From NCBI GenBank assembly GCA_037042185.1, contig JAXQJY010000019.1, positions 186,001 to 250,000 of the forward strand: 64,000 bases of DNA, given 5' to 3'. Below, piece by piece: positions 30,866 through 40,538 of this stretch. This DNA is from Sordariomycetes sp. S80-01Y. Its lineage: Eukaryota; Ascomycota; Sordariomycetes. The notes beneath the pieces were generated by a model that saw only the letters and a list, made by a program, of their open reading frames with translations, did not search any database and was not told the origin of the DNA. The position numbers and the translations under genes were made by a program. Numbering within the stretch: position 1 is the stretch's first letter; each line of letters starts with the position of its first letter.

Positions 30866-30975
30866 GGACTTTTCTTTTACACCCTTAGTCATGTCTCTAG
30901 CGACTGTAACGCACCCTCAAGGCTGAAAACTGGCAATGGGTTCTGATCTTTTGGATTTGGCGAATAAGCCTATCC

Positions 30976-30979
30976 TATA
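30976..30979 (+). promoter_or_regulatory. TATA box of the truncated 5S copy
   Basis: TATA stands exactly at -29 to -26 relative to the 5' end of the 5S fragment at 31005, the same spacing as in the intact gene. Confidence 0.6.
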
Positions 30980-31004
30980 TTCCATAATAGCTCCCTTCTC
31001 AAGC

Positions 31005-31048
31005 ACATACGAACATACCTAGTGGAAAATACGGGATCCCGTCCAGCT
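31005..31048 (+). pseudogene. 5S rRNA pseudogene, 5' end only
   Basis: The first ~44 nt of a 5S gene are nearly unchanged (ACATACGAACATACC, then GTGGAAAATACGGGATCCC). The match stops after GTCCAGCTC and is followed by unrelated AT-rich DNA. It starts 266 bp downstream of the start of the intact copy and keeps its TATA box. Confidence 0.85.
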
Positions 31049-31529
31049 CTTGTTGTGTGCTTAATGTCTTCCATTACTTAAGGTTCTTTCTTCTAACATT
31101 AAAACCTATAGCCTCTAAAAGTAGATGTCATTAAGCCGCACTTAGGACCTACCCACACCTATTACTTCCACCGTTTTTAGGCGCCTGCCTAAGAGTAAAT
31201 GGTAGGGTCTGACCGTTTCCGCTTAATTATTTCTTTATCCCACCTCGGGTTATTTATATCAGCTTATACTTTAACTTCTAACTTTTAAATTTAGAAACCG
31301 CAAATTAGGGGCTCTTTAAATTTGAACGTTACTATTTAGGGGCTCTCCCGTCATATTCGTCAATATGGAGGAACGTTCGGCCTGATTATACAGTTGATCT
31401 CTTTCTAAATGCGCGCAGTTGTCACAGTCTTCTCCGATACAGCCACGGACGTATTAATCATAAATATAAATGCTAGGATCACGCTCAACAGGCAGCCCGC
31501 CGATTAACTAATACCATGTAAAGAGATTG
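31049..31529. repeat. AT-rich relic DNA with a duplicated motif
   Basis: The stretch is strongly AT-biased and rich in TTA/TAA, with no open frame. This is the look of repeat DNA decayed by C-to-T change (RIP-like). The 11-mer TTAGGGGCTCT occurs at 31305-31315 and again at 31336-31346, a 31-bp period. The element type cannot be told. Confidence 0.45.
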
Positions 31530-32414
31530 ACCTTCAGACTGATCAATCTGGATGTGTTCATGGAGAACCCGCAGATTTGGTCAAACTGCACCAACCTCTG
31601 GGTGGGCTATTCTTATTGCGTTGTTCCAATCGAAGACCCACCAAGCAGCAGCAACGGATTCTGCGGCCCCGATCACAACTATGCGGTCTGTGTTGGGACT
31701 GATTACGGATCTTGCTGCACAAATTAAGGCATATGTAGGTCGTACCACGCCGAAGTAATGGTTAGCTTCTAACTTTGTTAGGCGGTGACGGCAGTGACTT
31801 CTGCCACCCGGATGTTTGCTACAGCGGAGGTGAGCTCTCTTATGGTTCTATTTACGCTTTCTGCGAGTACTAAGCCGAGACAGAATGTGAGCTTCCGACA
31901 GATGGTCTCAGCGAGGACGGCTCGTGCGGACCAAGCTACAATGACTGGTCCTGCGGCGGCGAGTGAGTCTGGGGTAAATGCTGCTCCATCTACGGCTGGT
32001 GTAAGTCCCTAGACAATATCGCGTCAATTCTAAAGCACCCATGCTGACCTCAAATCTAGGCGGGAATACAGATGAGCATTGTGGACCTGGTTATTGTCGT
32101 GAGTACAACCCTTACCCCGCGTGGATGCCTCGACCAGTAGAGGAAGGCTTACTTGTGAATTCTTGCCCCGCGTTTTAGACAGCGGAGAGTGTGATCCGGA
32201 CATTGGAGGGCCCTCTGTGGATGGATCTTGCGGTCCGTCTTTCCCGGGAAACAAGATCTGTGAAGGGACAGTATTTGGAAGCTGTTGTAGTATCCACGGA
32301 TACTGTGGCAATGGCCCTGAATTTTGTGGGTTTCCTAACCAGCACAACTCAATAACCAACGTCATATATTCAGGTGGTCGCGACTCTTGTCACTCCGGCA
32401 AATGTGAGGACTAA
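31530..32414 (+). pseudogene. Decayed LysM and chitin-binding (CBM18) gene
   Basis: Parts, in order: the end of a LysM domain (NPQIWSNCTNLWVGYSYCV), then three hevein-type chitin-binding domains. The first begins NGFCGPDHNYAVC and ends FCHPDVC in a later exon, the second begins CGPSYNDWSC and includes CCSIYGWC, and the third begins SCGPSFPGNKIC and includes CCSIHGYC. Introns with sound GT-AG borders separate them. This order is that of the N-terminal part of fungal LysM-CBM18 chitinases or related binding proteins; no catalytic GH18 domain follows. It is broken, with about two interruptions of the frame, and its 5' part is missing where AT-rich relic DNA begins. Confidence 0.7.
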
Positions 32415-32698
32415 TGCCACCGCAAAGCTGGATCTCGGCTGGTCGGCCTTATGGTGGTATTTGGGTAGCGGAACGACGAATTCAATACCAGTCTTGGTGC
32501 ATTGATAAGCTCGTATTGGCACACTAGATAGCCCGCGTCCAACGGTCTTCTGGTCTTTTGCGTCATTACAGCTATGGCTACCGGTGGCTAATTCCTAGAC
32601 AAAAAGTCCCTGATAACACGATTGAAGACCTAGCAGCCCAGTGCCAGACAAAGTTTCGAAGTAGATACGTTCTTTTTGACTGAGAGACATGGAAAAAC

Positions 32699-34126
32699 TC
32701 ATCGAGAGTCTGCGCTCCAATACACTCTTCTGGTATCCCTTGTGTCCGGGTCTGTAAACCAATTATGAGGCGTTGCAATGCCATCAATGGCCACCTCCCA
32801 TATTCCCTCCATTACATAGTGCGTCCATAGGTCGAACATCTCTGCAAACGTAAGAGATCGATGGTGGCCCCACGGACGTGGATATCCACACCGGACCGGC
32901 TGCCTGTCCGTCTTGCCCTGCGCAGTAACCATCAGCGTCGCATCGCCATTTTCGCGCAGGATATCTGTGTAAAGACCTGCTGTCCGCGCAATTGTATATC
33001 TTCCGTAGCCCCAAGGCTTGTCGAAAAATTCATCGCCCGGTGGAGGAGGATTTTCGGGGATAGACCCGATGCTGGATGCCACTGGGATGAGAAGCGACGG
33101 CCACTCATCTGGGTCGAGGCCGATCCTGGAAATTTCACGGCGGCGCGGCGCATCGGGTCCCTCCGAGCGCATGAGCAGGCGAAAGGCCTCATTAGTGAAT
33201 GTGGTCAAGCCAGGCGCAACGTAGGTGAAAGACGGACGCTTAGCGGCTTTTAGGAAAGCTTTCGCAAACGGACTAATTTGGAACTCGTTGACCAGATCAG
33301 AAGGTAGAGGGTCCTGATAAGTGGTGGAAATACCCAGCGGTGCCCGGCGGGTAATGGCCTCGAGTAGCTTTTCCCAAGTCTGCACCGCTTCGTCGAGATC
33401 CCGAGCCGTCCATGGACGTAGCAAGAGGCTGCTGCTGCGATCGGATGGATCCATGTCCCAGTAGTACTTTCCACGATCCCACATCTCTAGGCCCTTTCTC
33501 AAAGCAAGCTCCAAGGGGACCCATGCTTCCAAGTCCTCTGGTACATCTCCTCCGCTTTGAGGGCGTGCCCAAGTAACCAGCCAGGTATCGAGGTTGAGGA
33601 ATAGACCTCCGTCCATAGGCTCGGGCAGAACGTTATCTCCGTAGAGCAGAATTATGTGGCGCTCATCATCCTCGAGAGCTCTATGGTAGAACCACTTCGG
33701 GTCAGGCTGCTTGAACTCTCCAGACAGGGGAACGTCGCTCAGGTAGCGCTCCGGCGGGTCATAAATCTCCAACCTGGAGAAAAACCGATGGAATGGTAGA
33801 TCCTCCATAGCAAAAGATTCAGCGTCCTCATCAGCAACTTCGAGAAGCCACGTAGCTGCCTCGGGAATCTCTGCTCTCACTCTAGCGATCATGTTGCGCT
33901 GTAGATGCTGCGAGAGATCGGAAATAGATTCGTACGTTCTTGCAAGGAGCTCGTTATGCAACTCGGCACACCTCTCAGGACTGAACTCGACGTCCATCGT
34001 GGGGGTGCGAGGGCTGGCTAGAGCAGATCTGAGTTGATGAGCGAGGCACAGCGCCAGGAGGGGCAGAGCACACGTCCAGAGAATAGGCGAACGGGATACC
34101 GCAGATAGCCATGCACGTAGTAGCAT
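32699..34126 (-). CDS. Unknown membrane-anchored protein
   Basis: I do not recognise this 475-residue single-exon protein. Residues about 14-34 form one hydrophobic segment (SPILWTCALPLLALCLAHQL), preceded by basic residues, suggesting a signal anchor with the bulk of the protein on the luminal or outer side. The remainder is soluble, acidic and rich in Trp and Pro (PDPKWFYHRALEDDERHI, DTWLVTWARPQ, WDRGKYYWDMDP, KPWGYGRYTIARTAGLYTDI). There are only two cysteines after the N-terminal anchor region, and no catalytic motif could be named. It is flanked by the chitin-binding relic and by a secreted metallopeptidase-like gene, so a role in an extracellular accessory function is possible. The start is the ATG before the anchor. 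Confidence 0.75.
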   Translation of the reverse strand: MLLRAWLSAVSRSPILWTCALPLLALCLAHQLRSALASPRTPTMDVEFSPERCAELHNELLARTYESISDLSQHLQRNMIARVRAEIPEAATWLLEVADEDAESFAMEDLPFHRFFSRLEIYDPPERYLSDVPLSGEFKQPDPKWFYHRALEDDERHIILLYGDNVLPEPMDGGLFLNLDTWLVTWARPQSGGDVPEDLEAWVPLELALRKGLEMWDRGKYYWDMDPSDRSSSLLLRPWTARDLDEAVQTWEKLLEAITRRAPLGISTTYQDPLPSDLVNEFQISPFAKAFLKAAKRPSFTYVAPGLTTFTNEAFRLLMRSEGPDAPRRREISRIGLDPDEWPSLLIPVASSIGSIPENPPPPGDEFFDKPWGYGRYTIARTAGLYTDILRENGDATLMVTAQGKTDRQPVRCGYPRPWGHHRSLTFAEMFDLWTHYVMEGIWEVAIDGIATPHNWFTDPDTRDTRRVYWSADSR

Positions 34127-34267
34127 GAGAAATGTGTTGAGACGACTATTCTGGGGAGGACTCAGTGTCTCTCATCAATGGATTAGGGCGGTCGACCCTG
34201 CGGCTAGGTCCTCGAGAATGCCCGGACGCGGGGAAGCTTCACAAAGGCGGATAAAAGCATAGTTATG

Positions 34268-34366
34268 GAGGGTAAGAAATCCCGTCCGCTCTCCCATAGT
34301 CAAGCCGCTAAGGGGCTGGTTAGTAGTTGGGTCGGTAACGACCAGCGAATACCGGCTGTTGTATGT
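34268..34366 (+). pseudogene. 5S rRNA pseudogene lacking the 5' end
   Basis: About 95 nt match the 3' four fifths of the intact 5S gene, with only about five differences, all transitions and mostly G to A (for example GGTAACG for GGTGACG). The 3' end GTTGTATGT is followed by a run of eight T. The first ~20-30 nt are replaced by unrelated sequence, so helix I cannot form. Confidence 0.88.
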
Positions 34367-34975
34367 TTCTTTTTTTTGGCCTTCTCCGGAAGCCTCAACA
34401 TCGTCGAGCAGAGAACGTGCGAATTTTGATATTAAGCTTTGAGTCGGTAGAGATATATTTTCCACTATCTAGACTAGCAGATAAGTCATGGCAAGGTCGC
34501 TGCATTGTAGTCGGGGTGACTGATGACTGTATCAAATTTCTCAAGGTTCCAAGATACCCGGGATTTCTGTCAAGTCATTTATGTGAGAGCGCACGTAACT
34601 ACGACCGGTGCGTAGAAGGGTCCTCGCTGTGACGTCCCCTCGAAGTCCCTGACAGCATAGCGGGAACGTGGCTGGGCTTCTACAGCTTCCCCTATAAAGG
34701 TATATATGTAGCCGCTTCTAGTTCTAGTACTTCAATTGTATATACAATCACTATGGTAGTCTTACGTATAGTGCAGCTACCCTGCCGCGAGCGCATAACC
34801 ACTTCGTAGCCATTATTATAAACGTCCTTTCTCCGCACTAATATGTCTCGACAGGTGATAGGGGTACGCGGGGTTGTTGTAACGCAAATTGATTTATAGG
34901 AATATGGAACCCAATTTAGGGGATGAGAGATTACCTATCTGGCTATCTTTCCCTCAGCTCCAACGACCGTTTAGG
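34367..34975. other. AT-rich intergenic stretch
   Basis: No gene was found. From about 34690 to 34920 the DNA is AT-rich with short TATA-containing words, similar in look to the relic at 31049-31529. Confidence 0.45.
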
Positions 34976-37900
34976 CTAGGATAAGTGACAGTCAAATTCA
35001 CAAGCGCACTGGATCATGGAATCCTCATTGAAGAAGCCACTGTCCCCATCCGTGAAGATCGTGCCCTCAACATCTCTGTCATCGATCTTGCAACCGCAAG
35101 TTTCGGCCTCACGGTCCCAGGTATACGAGATCTTCTCCTGTACCCCAATCTCGCTGTAGCCAAAGTCCCAGGGGTGATTTTGCCACGGCTCGGTTTCACC
35201 ATCCTCCCAGAGAACACCCTCGTCCTTGATGACCTTGAGGTACGAGTCGTAATCAACGCTGTCGCCGCCGCAAATTAGGAAGCAGTCGGCCGATGTCCAC
35301 TCTGTGCCGACGAAAGCACATTGTTCAACGTCACCAGTGCGCTCTGGCTCAATGGTAGACACCGTGGAAGAGGGCTCTTCGCACCTGGTGACGGACACAG
35401 TGCCCCATACCTGCTGCACCCCCCAGTTGTCACAGACGACGACGTGTGCCGGACCGCCAATCGTCTCGGTAGTGGTGTATGTGTAAGGCTCCGACTCCTC
35501 GGTGGTGGATGGCGCTTCTGTGGGCGCCACCGTAAAATCGGTGTAACCGCAGATCTTGGTCCCAGTGAGGAAGGGTAGTTTTGTCACCTGACCGTCAGAA
35601 GAGCATTGGCATCCGTCCTGGGATGGATCTCGTGGGTTCTGGAATGGGACACACAGGGGCCCGCCTCCACTTGTGGTGGTGGCCGGAGTTGTGATTGGGA
35701 AAGTCGAAGGTGCTGTGGGCGAGGGCGTTGTGGGTTCCTCAGTGGGCGTTTCATCCTCTGCGGAGGTCGTCTCGACACTTGAAGTATTCGGGAGCGTTGC
35801 CTCGGTCGAAGGGACATCGGAGGGGGATGAAACTGAAGGCGTGACTGGCGGAGAAGTGCTGGTTTCTTCCTCCGACGTGGCTGTCTCAGGCGTAGAGACG
35901 GTAGAGGGTGTAGCGGAGACTCCCGGGGTGGTTGAGGAACCTTCTTGGGTCGAAGATTCTACAGTAGACGTTGCAGAGGCCGTGCCAGGCAGAGTAGACC
36001 CGTACGGCGGCATCGTCCAGGTTGAGGCCGGACCGGTCTCTTCGAGCATTTCGATAGCATCATTAAAATCCCAGTCTTCTGGAACATCGCCTACTGGCGT
36101 TCCTGAAGGACCTTCCAGCTCTCCCGTGACGGTGGTGGCGCTATCGGTACCTGACGCGGAGCATTCGGTGATTGTCGAGCAGTTCTCCTCGAGAGTGGTC
36201 GTGACGGGAGGCTCATCGCCCACTGCAGGGAAGACGGACACAGAAGTCTCGCAAGTGCTCGTGGTGGTCATCTCACAGGTGGATGTGGGAGCTTCGGTTG
36301 TTGTGGAAGACTCATCGTCATCGTCGTCATCGTCGTCCTCGTCCGGGTCTTCAGGATCGTCAGGGTTGCCGCCGGAGCTTCCAGCAGGCCCAGGGGAAGG
36401 ACCTCCAGCTGCCGGAGGACCACCGCCGCTGCCACCACCTCCTCCACCGATGGCTATGGCACCACAGCAGAGACCCCAGCCAAAACCAATAGCATCGTCG
36501 CCGTCCTCATCATCATCGAAGAGATCCTTGCAGAAGAGAGGAACGATGCATGAGCTACCTTCGTCGCAGAGATCACCCGTGCACATCCAGGCATCGGTGG
36601 GCCCAATGCTCCCTGAACTAGTGCGAGTGGCTGTGTAAGTGACCTCAGTCGTTGAATCTCCGATGGCTACGGGGACTATGGTCTCCGACTTGACCTCCAC
36701 GCTGGTCGAAGACGCGGAGGTTGTTGACCCGTCATCAGTAGGGCTGGGAGAGATCGGACCGGGTGTAGTGACTGAAATCAATTCCTCCGTGGAACTCTGG
36801 GCCGTGGTGGGTTCTTCGGAGATAGCGGTCGACGAGACAGCAGAGGTTGAGGTGTTGCTGAAAGTCAGCCTCTCGAAATTGTTTCGGACGACCCTGGAAG
36901 CTGGAGCAGGACGAGGCAAAAGACCCATAGGAAGGGGAAATTCCTGGACGTGTCTCTTCCTGCTGTTGCTGCCAGCATCAGTCGCCACGCGAACCACTCT
37001 CCCTTCCCTCGAGATCCTAGTTGTCGGTTCGGAATTAAGGAGAGTCGCGCCCGCGGCGAAGAAGGCGTAGCTTTCCGCATTGTAGATACCATGCGTAGGC
37101 GACAGGTGCTTACAGTTGGCGAACCCGTACGAGTGTTCCCCAGCCGCATCAACAGTGGGATTATCGTTGGAGGCGTGTGTGAACTCGTGCAACAGAACCA
37201 AGTCGAGGAAACTTCGCAGAGCATCGACGTTTGGTTTCGTTGCCGAATGAGCCAAGTTGGGCAAAGTATCGAAGATTTGCGGGAGTGTATACTTGGCGTT
37301 CATCCGACCAATAGCACCCGCGAGCATTGGATTCAGCTGGATCTGAGCTGGGTAGTCTTGGCCTTGAGACTTCCATTGCATCGTCCAGGCGGATGGGAAT
37401 GGACCATCTCGGGCAGATGTGTACATCTCACCCATCCATACCCAGGTACCAATGCTGTTGTCCCAGGCGTAGTTGCTTGCTGCGTCCTCCATGACGAAGC
37501 GGGAGTAGTCACAGTAGATAATTGCCTTGTTACTTCTTAAGCTGCCAAAAGCCACGACGGGTTGGCCTTCGTGGCGCGATACCGGCTCGGGGTTGGCCTC
37601 AGGTGATCCGTCGTAATTGCCCTCGGCCCAAACATTGATGGCGCCAAACGTGTTCATTACACCACCCCAGCCAGGTGCATCGGCGTCTGGGCGACCGTCC
37701 TTTGTCAAGGAGCCAAAAAAGTCGGCCAAGAGCTCCTCTTGTGCCACGCGAACAGCATCTCTCGAAGCCGGGTCAGGAGTGGGATCTTCCTCGAGAATGT
37801 CTAACACAACAGACGCTTGGACTGATTGATGGAAGACAGATGCCATGGCTTCTTTAATCTTAGGAGAGATGCTACGGCAGGAATCATCGAGATAATAGCC

Positions 37901-37984
37901 TTGGCTTGCACCAAAAAGGCTCGACGCCGCGACCAGCACGGCGGCAAGCCGCGAGGCGAGTCTGCCACTCGTGATGGAAGGCAT
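34976..37984 (-). CDS. Secreted M35-like metallopeptidase with long Ser/Thr-rich stalk
   Basis: A single exon encodes 1002 residues. A signal peptide (residues 1 to about 29) precedes a domain with HEFTH at 266-270. A downstream segment (EHSYGFANCKHLSPTHGIYN, then AESYAFF) aligns with the YG...NAD-Y end of deuterolysin-type (M35, aspzincin) enzymes. Where M35 has the zinc-binding Asp (D-x-x-Y-G), this protein has Glu (EHSYG). Residues about 385-450 and 565-800 are Thr/Ser/Pro/Glu-rich, probably heavily O-glycosylated. Between them lies a small Cys-rich part (WMCTGDLCDEGSSC, then GWGLCCGAIAIG) with a Gly run and an Asp run. The C-terminal ~200 residues carry about fifteen cysteines in spaced pairs (CGCKIDD, QCACEFDC). 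Proteolytic activity is inferred, not shown. The gene lies next to chitin-binding relics. Confidence 0.75.
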   Translation of the reverse strand: MPSITSGRLASRLAAVLVAASSLFGASQGYYLDDSCRSISPKIKEAMASVFHQSVQASVVLDILEEDPTPDPASRDAVRVAQEELLADFFGSLTKDGRPDADAPGWGGVMNTFGAINVWAEGNYDGSPEANPEPVSRHEGQPVVAFGSLRSNKAIIYCDYSRFVMEDAASNYAWDNSIGTWVWMGEMYTSARDGPFPSAWTMQWKSQGQDYPAQIQLNPMLAGAIGRMNAKYTLPQIFDTLPNLAHSATKPNVDALRSFLDLVLLHEFTHASNDNPTVDAAGEHSYGFANCKHLSPTHGIYNAESYAFFAAGATLLNSEPTTRISREGRVVRVATDAGSNSRKRHVQEFPLPMGLLPRPAPASRVVRNNFERLTFSNTSTSAVSSTAISEEPTTAQSSTEELISVTTPGPISPSPTDDGSTTSASSTSVEVKSETIVPVAIGDSTTEVTYTATRTSSGSIGPTDAWMCTGDLCDEGSSCIVPLFCKDLFDDDEDGDDAIGFGWGLCCGAIAIGGGGGGSGGGPPAAGGPSPGPAGSSGGNPDDPEDPDEDDDDDDDDESSTTTEAPTSTCEMTTTSTCETSVSVFPAVGDEPPVTTTLEENCSTITECSASGTDSATTVTGELEGPSGTPVGDVPEDWDFNDAIEMLEETGPASTWTMPPYGSTLPGTASATSTVESSTQEGSSTTPGVSATPSTVSTPETATSEEETSTSPPVTPSVSSPSDVPSTEATLPNTSSVETTSAEDETPTEEPTTPSPTAPSTFPITTPATTTSGGGPLCVPFQNPRDPSQDGCQCSSDGQVTKLPFLTGTKICGYTDFTVAPTEAPSTTEESEPYTYTTTETIGGPAHVVVCDNWGVQQVWGTVSVTRCEEPSSTVSTIEPERTGDVEQCAFVGTEWTSADCFLICGGDSVDYDSYLKVIKDEGVLWEDGETEPWQNHPWDFGYSEIGVQEKISYTWDREAETCGCKIDDRDVEGTIFTDGDSGFFNEDSMIQCACEFDCHLS

Positions 37985-40538
37985 TCTGACTAGATGAGGC
38001 TGTCAAAGCCCGCGTATAAGAAACGAAAGTAGATGAGTGTATCAATGCAGAATCAAAAGCACAAAAATGAATGTAGAAAAGGACTGTTAGGGAAATCAGC
38101 TTGTGGGAAGCTCGACCGTCACAAGGAGTAGCGAGGAGGGTGAGCCTTATGAACTGGAGAACACCACCCCATTGATACTCGGCGGCACCCGAACTAGCAT
38201 TTCGAAATCGACATCAGCCATAGATTGCTGCGTTCGCCTCACGAAGCAGCACCCCGAAGGAGTTGAAGGGAAGATCTTGCAGACATGGAATCGCATCCTC
38301 AGTGGTTAGCGAGCTGTGGCGAGGGGTTTGAAACGAAAATTGGTGATGAGGGATCCCTGGCTTCCAGGGTCCTACCATAAGCACAGGTGGGTACCGTGAA
38401 ACAACAACTAACCGTGCTGCGATCCCTAGGTGCAGTAGGGCGCGGCACGGGTAACAGTCATTGCCGGGATAGGCATTGAGACCGGGGTTGTGCTAATTTT
38501 GTGAACCTGGTGTTTCTAGGCCGCCAGTGACCTCGCAAGTCGCAAGGCTGCAATGCTTTGGCCTCCATTTGCCACCTCCAAACTGTAATTACAGAAAGCT
38601 CTGGGATTTCACCAACAGTCTACAATGACGCACAGGCCTAGACTATCTAGACATAATGACAGAGGCGACTAAGGCAGTCTGACTGGCCTCTCACGATGCT
38701 TCCATTCAGCTGTCAGTATTGTTAGGCAGATCTAGGCCCTCTCATCAATCACAGGCACATCTTGGAGAGGAAATCCACCGGCAAAGGGATCCGGCCAGAG
38801 CTCGAGAAGGATTCCGAAAGTTCCGTGCGCAGCCAAAGGATTCACGATCGGCACCATAGTAGCTATTATGGACATGAAGAATCAACCCCAGGGACACACA
38901 CGGAACCGGCCGCCGGACGAGGAACAGCCAGAGCATATGCACGAAGGGCTCCTCGGCGCGTTGTTGGAATGTCAAAGGCACGTCTATGATAGCAAAGGAA
39001 GCGGCGTCCTAGCAAGAGGTCCAGAGGAGATGAAATTGTGGTGACTCTCAAAGCCGAAGAGACTGGCCCATATATCAAAGAATTCTTCATTTTCTGACTT
39101 CACTGACAAAGATCAAATGCCATTAATCTGTTGACTTTCGACTGCGGAGCACTACACGCCACTCAGCAAAGGGGCAGTCCTGTAATTTCGCGCCAAGTTC
39201 CTGCATCTCGGCTCCACCTTTGGCCCAATTCCCTGACGTCGCTTCTGATCCCACATGAAACAACGGCAATCCGCATTGGCGCATCCTGTAAACAGTCAAA
39301 GTGAATGGTAAGCCGAGATTTCCGGATCTTGCCCCCCAGGGAATTGGTCCCCAGCATTCTCCCTTCGTCGGGACCAGTCGGTGATCTTCAAAGCTCAAAC
39401 CTGCAGAACGGTCCATAGGGCTGCGTTAGTCTATCAAACATTGCCCTGACAAAACAAAGACCTTTGGCGAATGTGAGACCGAAGTAGAATATGTCCATTG
39501 CCCCTACGACTTGGTCAGCGCGCCGAAACATGAAAGACGGGGCGTTTGGGCGATAATGTCGGCAAGGATGGACGCTTCATTCGCTGTGCAGTGACCCCGT
39601 CGCTGAAGTTCTTCTATCCACCTTGAAAGGATTCTCACCCCATTTGCTATGGCGTTCCTGCAGCGACTTAAAAGCCTTGCGCCGACCCTTCGCATAAACG
39701 CCACCCACATCCATGTGGTCGGCAGCACGCAGAGATGATACTCGTCAATCACAGTCTAGCAGGCTCCAGATTTGCATTGCGGCCGACCAGAGCCAATTTC
39801 CGCCATTGCGACCCCTCTACTGACGCCTGAAAAGCTGAAAGGAAGCGGTCGAGCTGCATTTTGTGGTGCAAGATATTCGCTGCTCACTCAAAGCTCAGAA
39901 GTCAACAATACTTGCAACGTACCAATGGGACATGGCCCAACTTCAAATCACTGTGGGGTCTCCTCGCGATCAAGTGGTTGCTTCAGATGCGCTCGATGAG
40001 CCGGTAGGCTTGATCCAGACTTCCCAAAGACGGTCGTAACTTCTCCAGTCTTCCCTATACTCTTGATTGCGGTGAGACACACTGGACGCATTGGTTCTAT
40101 ATCTTTTAAAAAGGCCCCTTCGACTTGAGAGGTACCTAAATTGTACCAACGGGCCGCGTCCAGAATCCATATCGCCGTAGACCCCGTGGTTTCGCTGCTT
40201 CCCATCGTCCTCATGATATCACAAAAGCACGCAAGAGCTCTCTGCTCCACCCACAGCCTTCAATCTGGAGCTACCTGTATGTGCGGCCCATAGAATCATC
40301 GTATAAGCGGCTAGTCGCGGGAACGTGAGAAGATGACTGTCATAGCCTACGATAAGTGCAACGCAGCGATATATGACGCGAAATGTCGGTATTTCCATCA
40401 CCAGACAATTTTGCAGGCTGGACAGGTATCTGGCTTAAGGTGCTGTCCTACTCCTACCAATTTCTGATACCTAACATCCATTCTGCCTCGCGACGGTCAA
40501 GGGGATTCTACGTGAAATATCCCCAATCCGCCCACGAC
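37985..40538. other. Gene-poor accessory stretch
   Basis: No complete gene was supported in 2.55 kb. Several minus-strand frames of 60-100 codons (39123-39416, 39504-39752, 39948-40250, 40219-40401) follow each other and look somewhat protein-like, for example IWILDAARWYNLG and LAAYTMILWAAHTG, but share no recognisable domain and could not be joined by sound splice sites. They may be the remains of one minus-strand gene. Confidence 0.4.

Noticed and set aside
34175-34465. 96-codon minus-strand frame
   Set aside because: It runs antisense through the 5S pseudogene at 34268-34366, so the match to similar frames elsewhere reflects 5S DNA and not protein coding.
35673-36638. 321-codon plus-strand Val/Ser/Gly-rich frame
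   Set aside because: It is the antisense of the Ser/Thr-rich stalk of the metallopeptidase-like gene; low-complexity coding DNA often leaves such frames.
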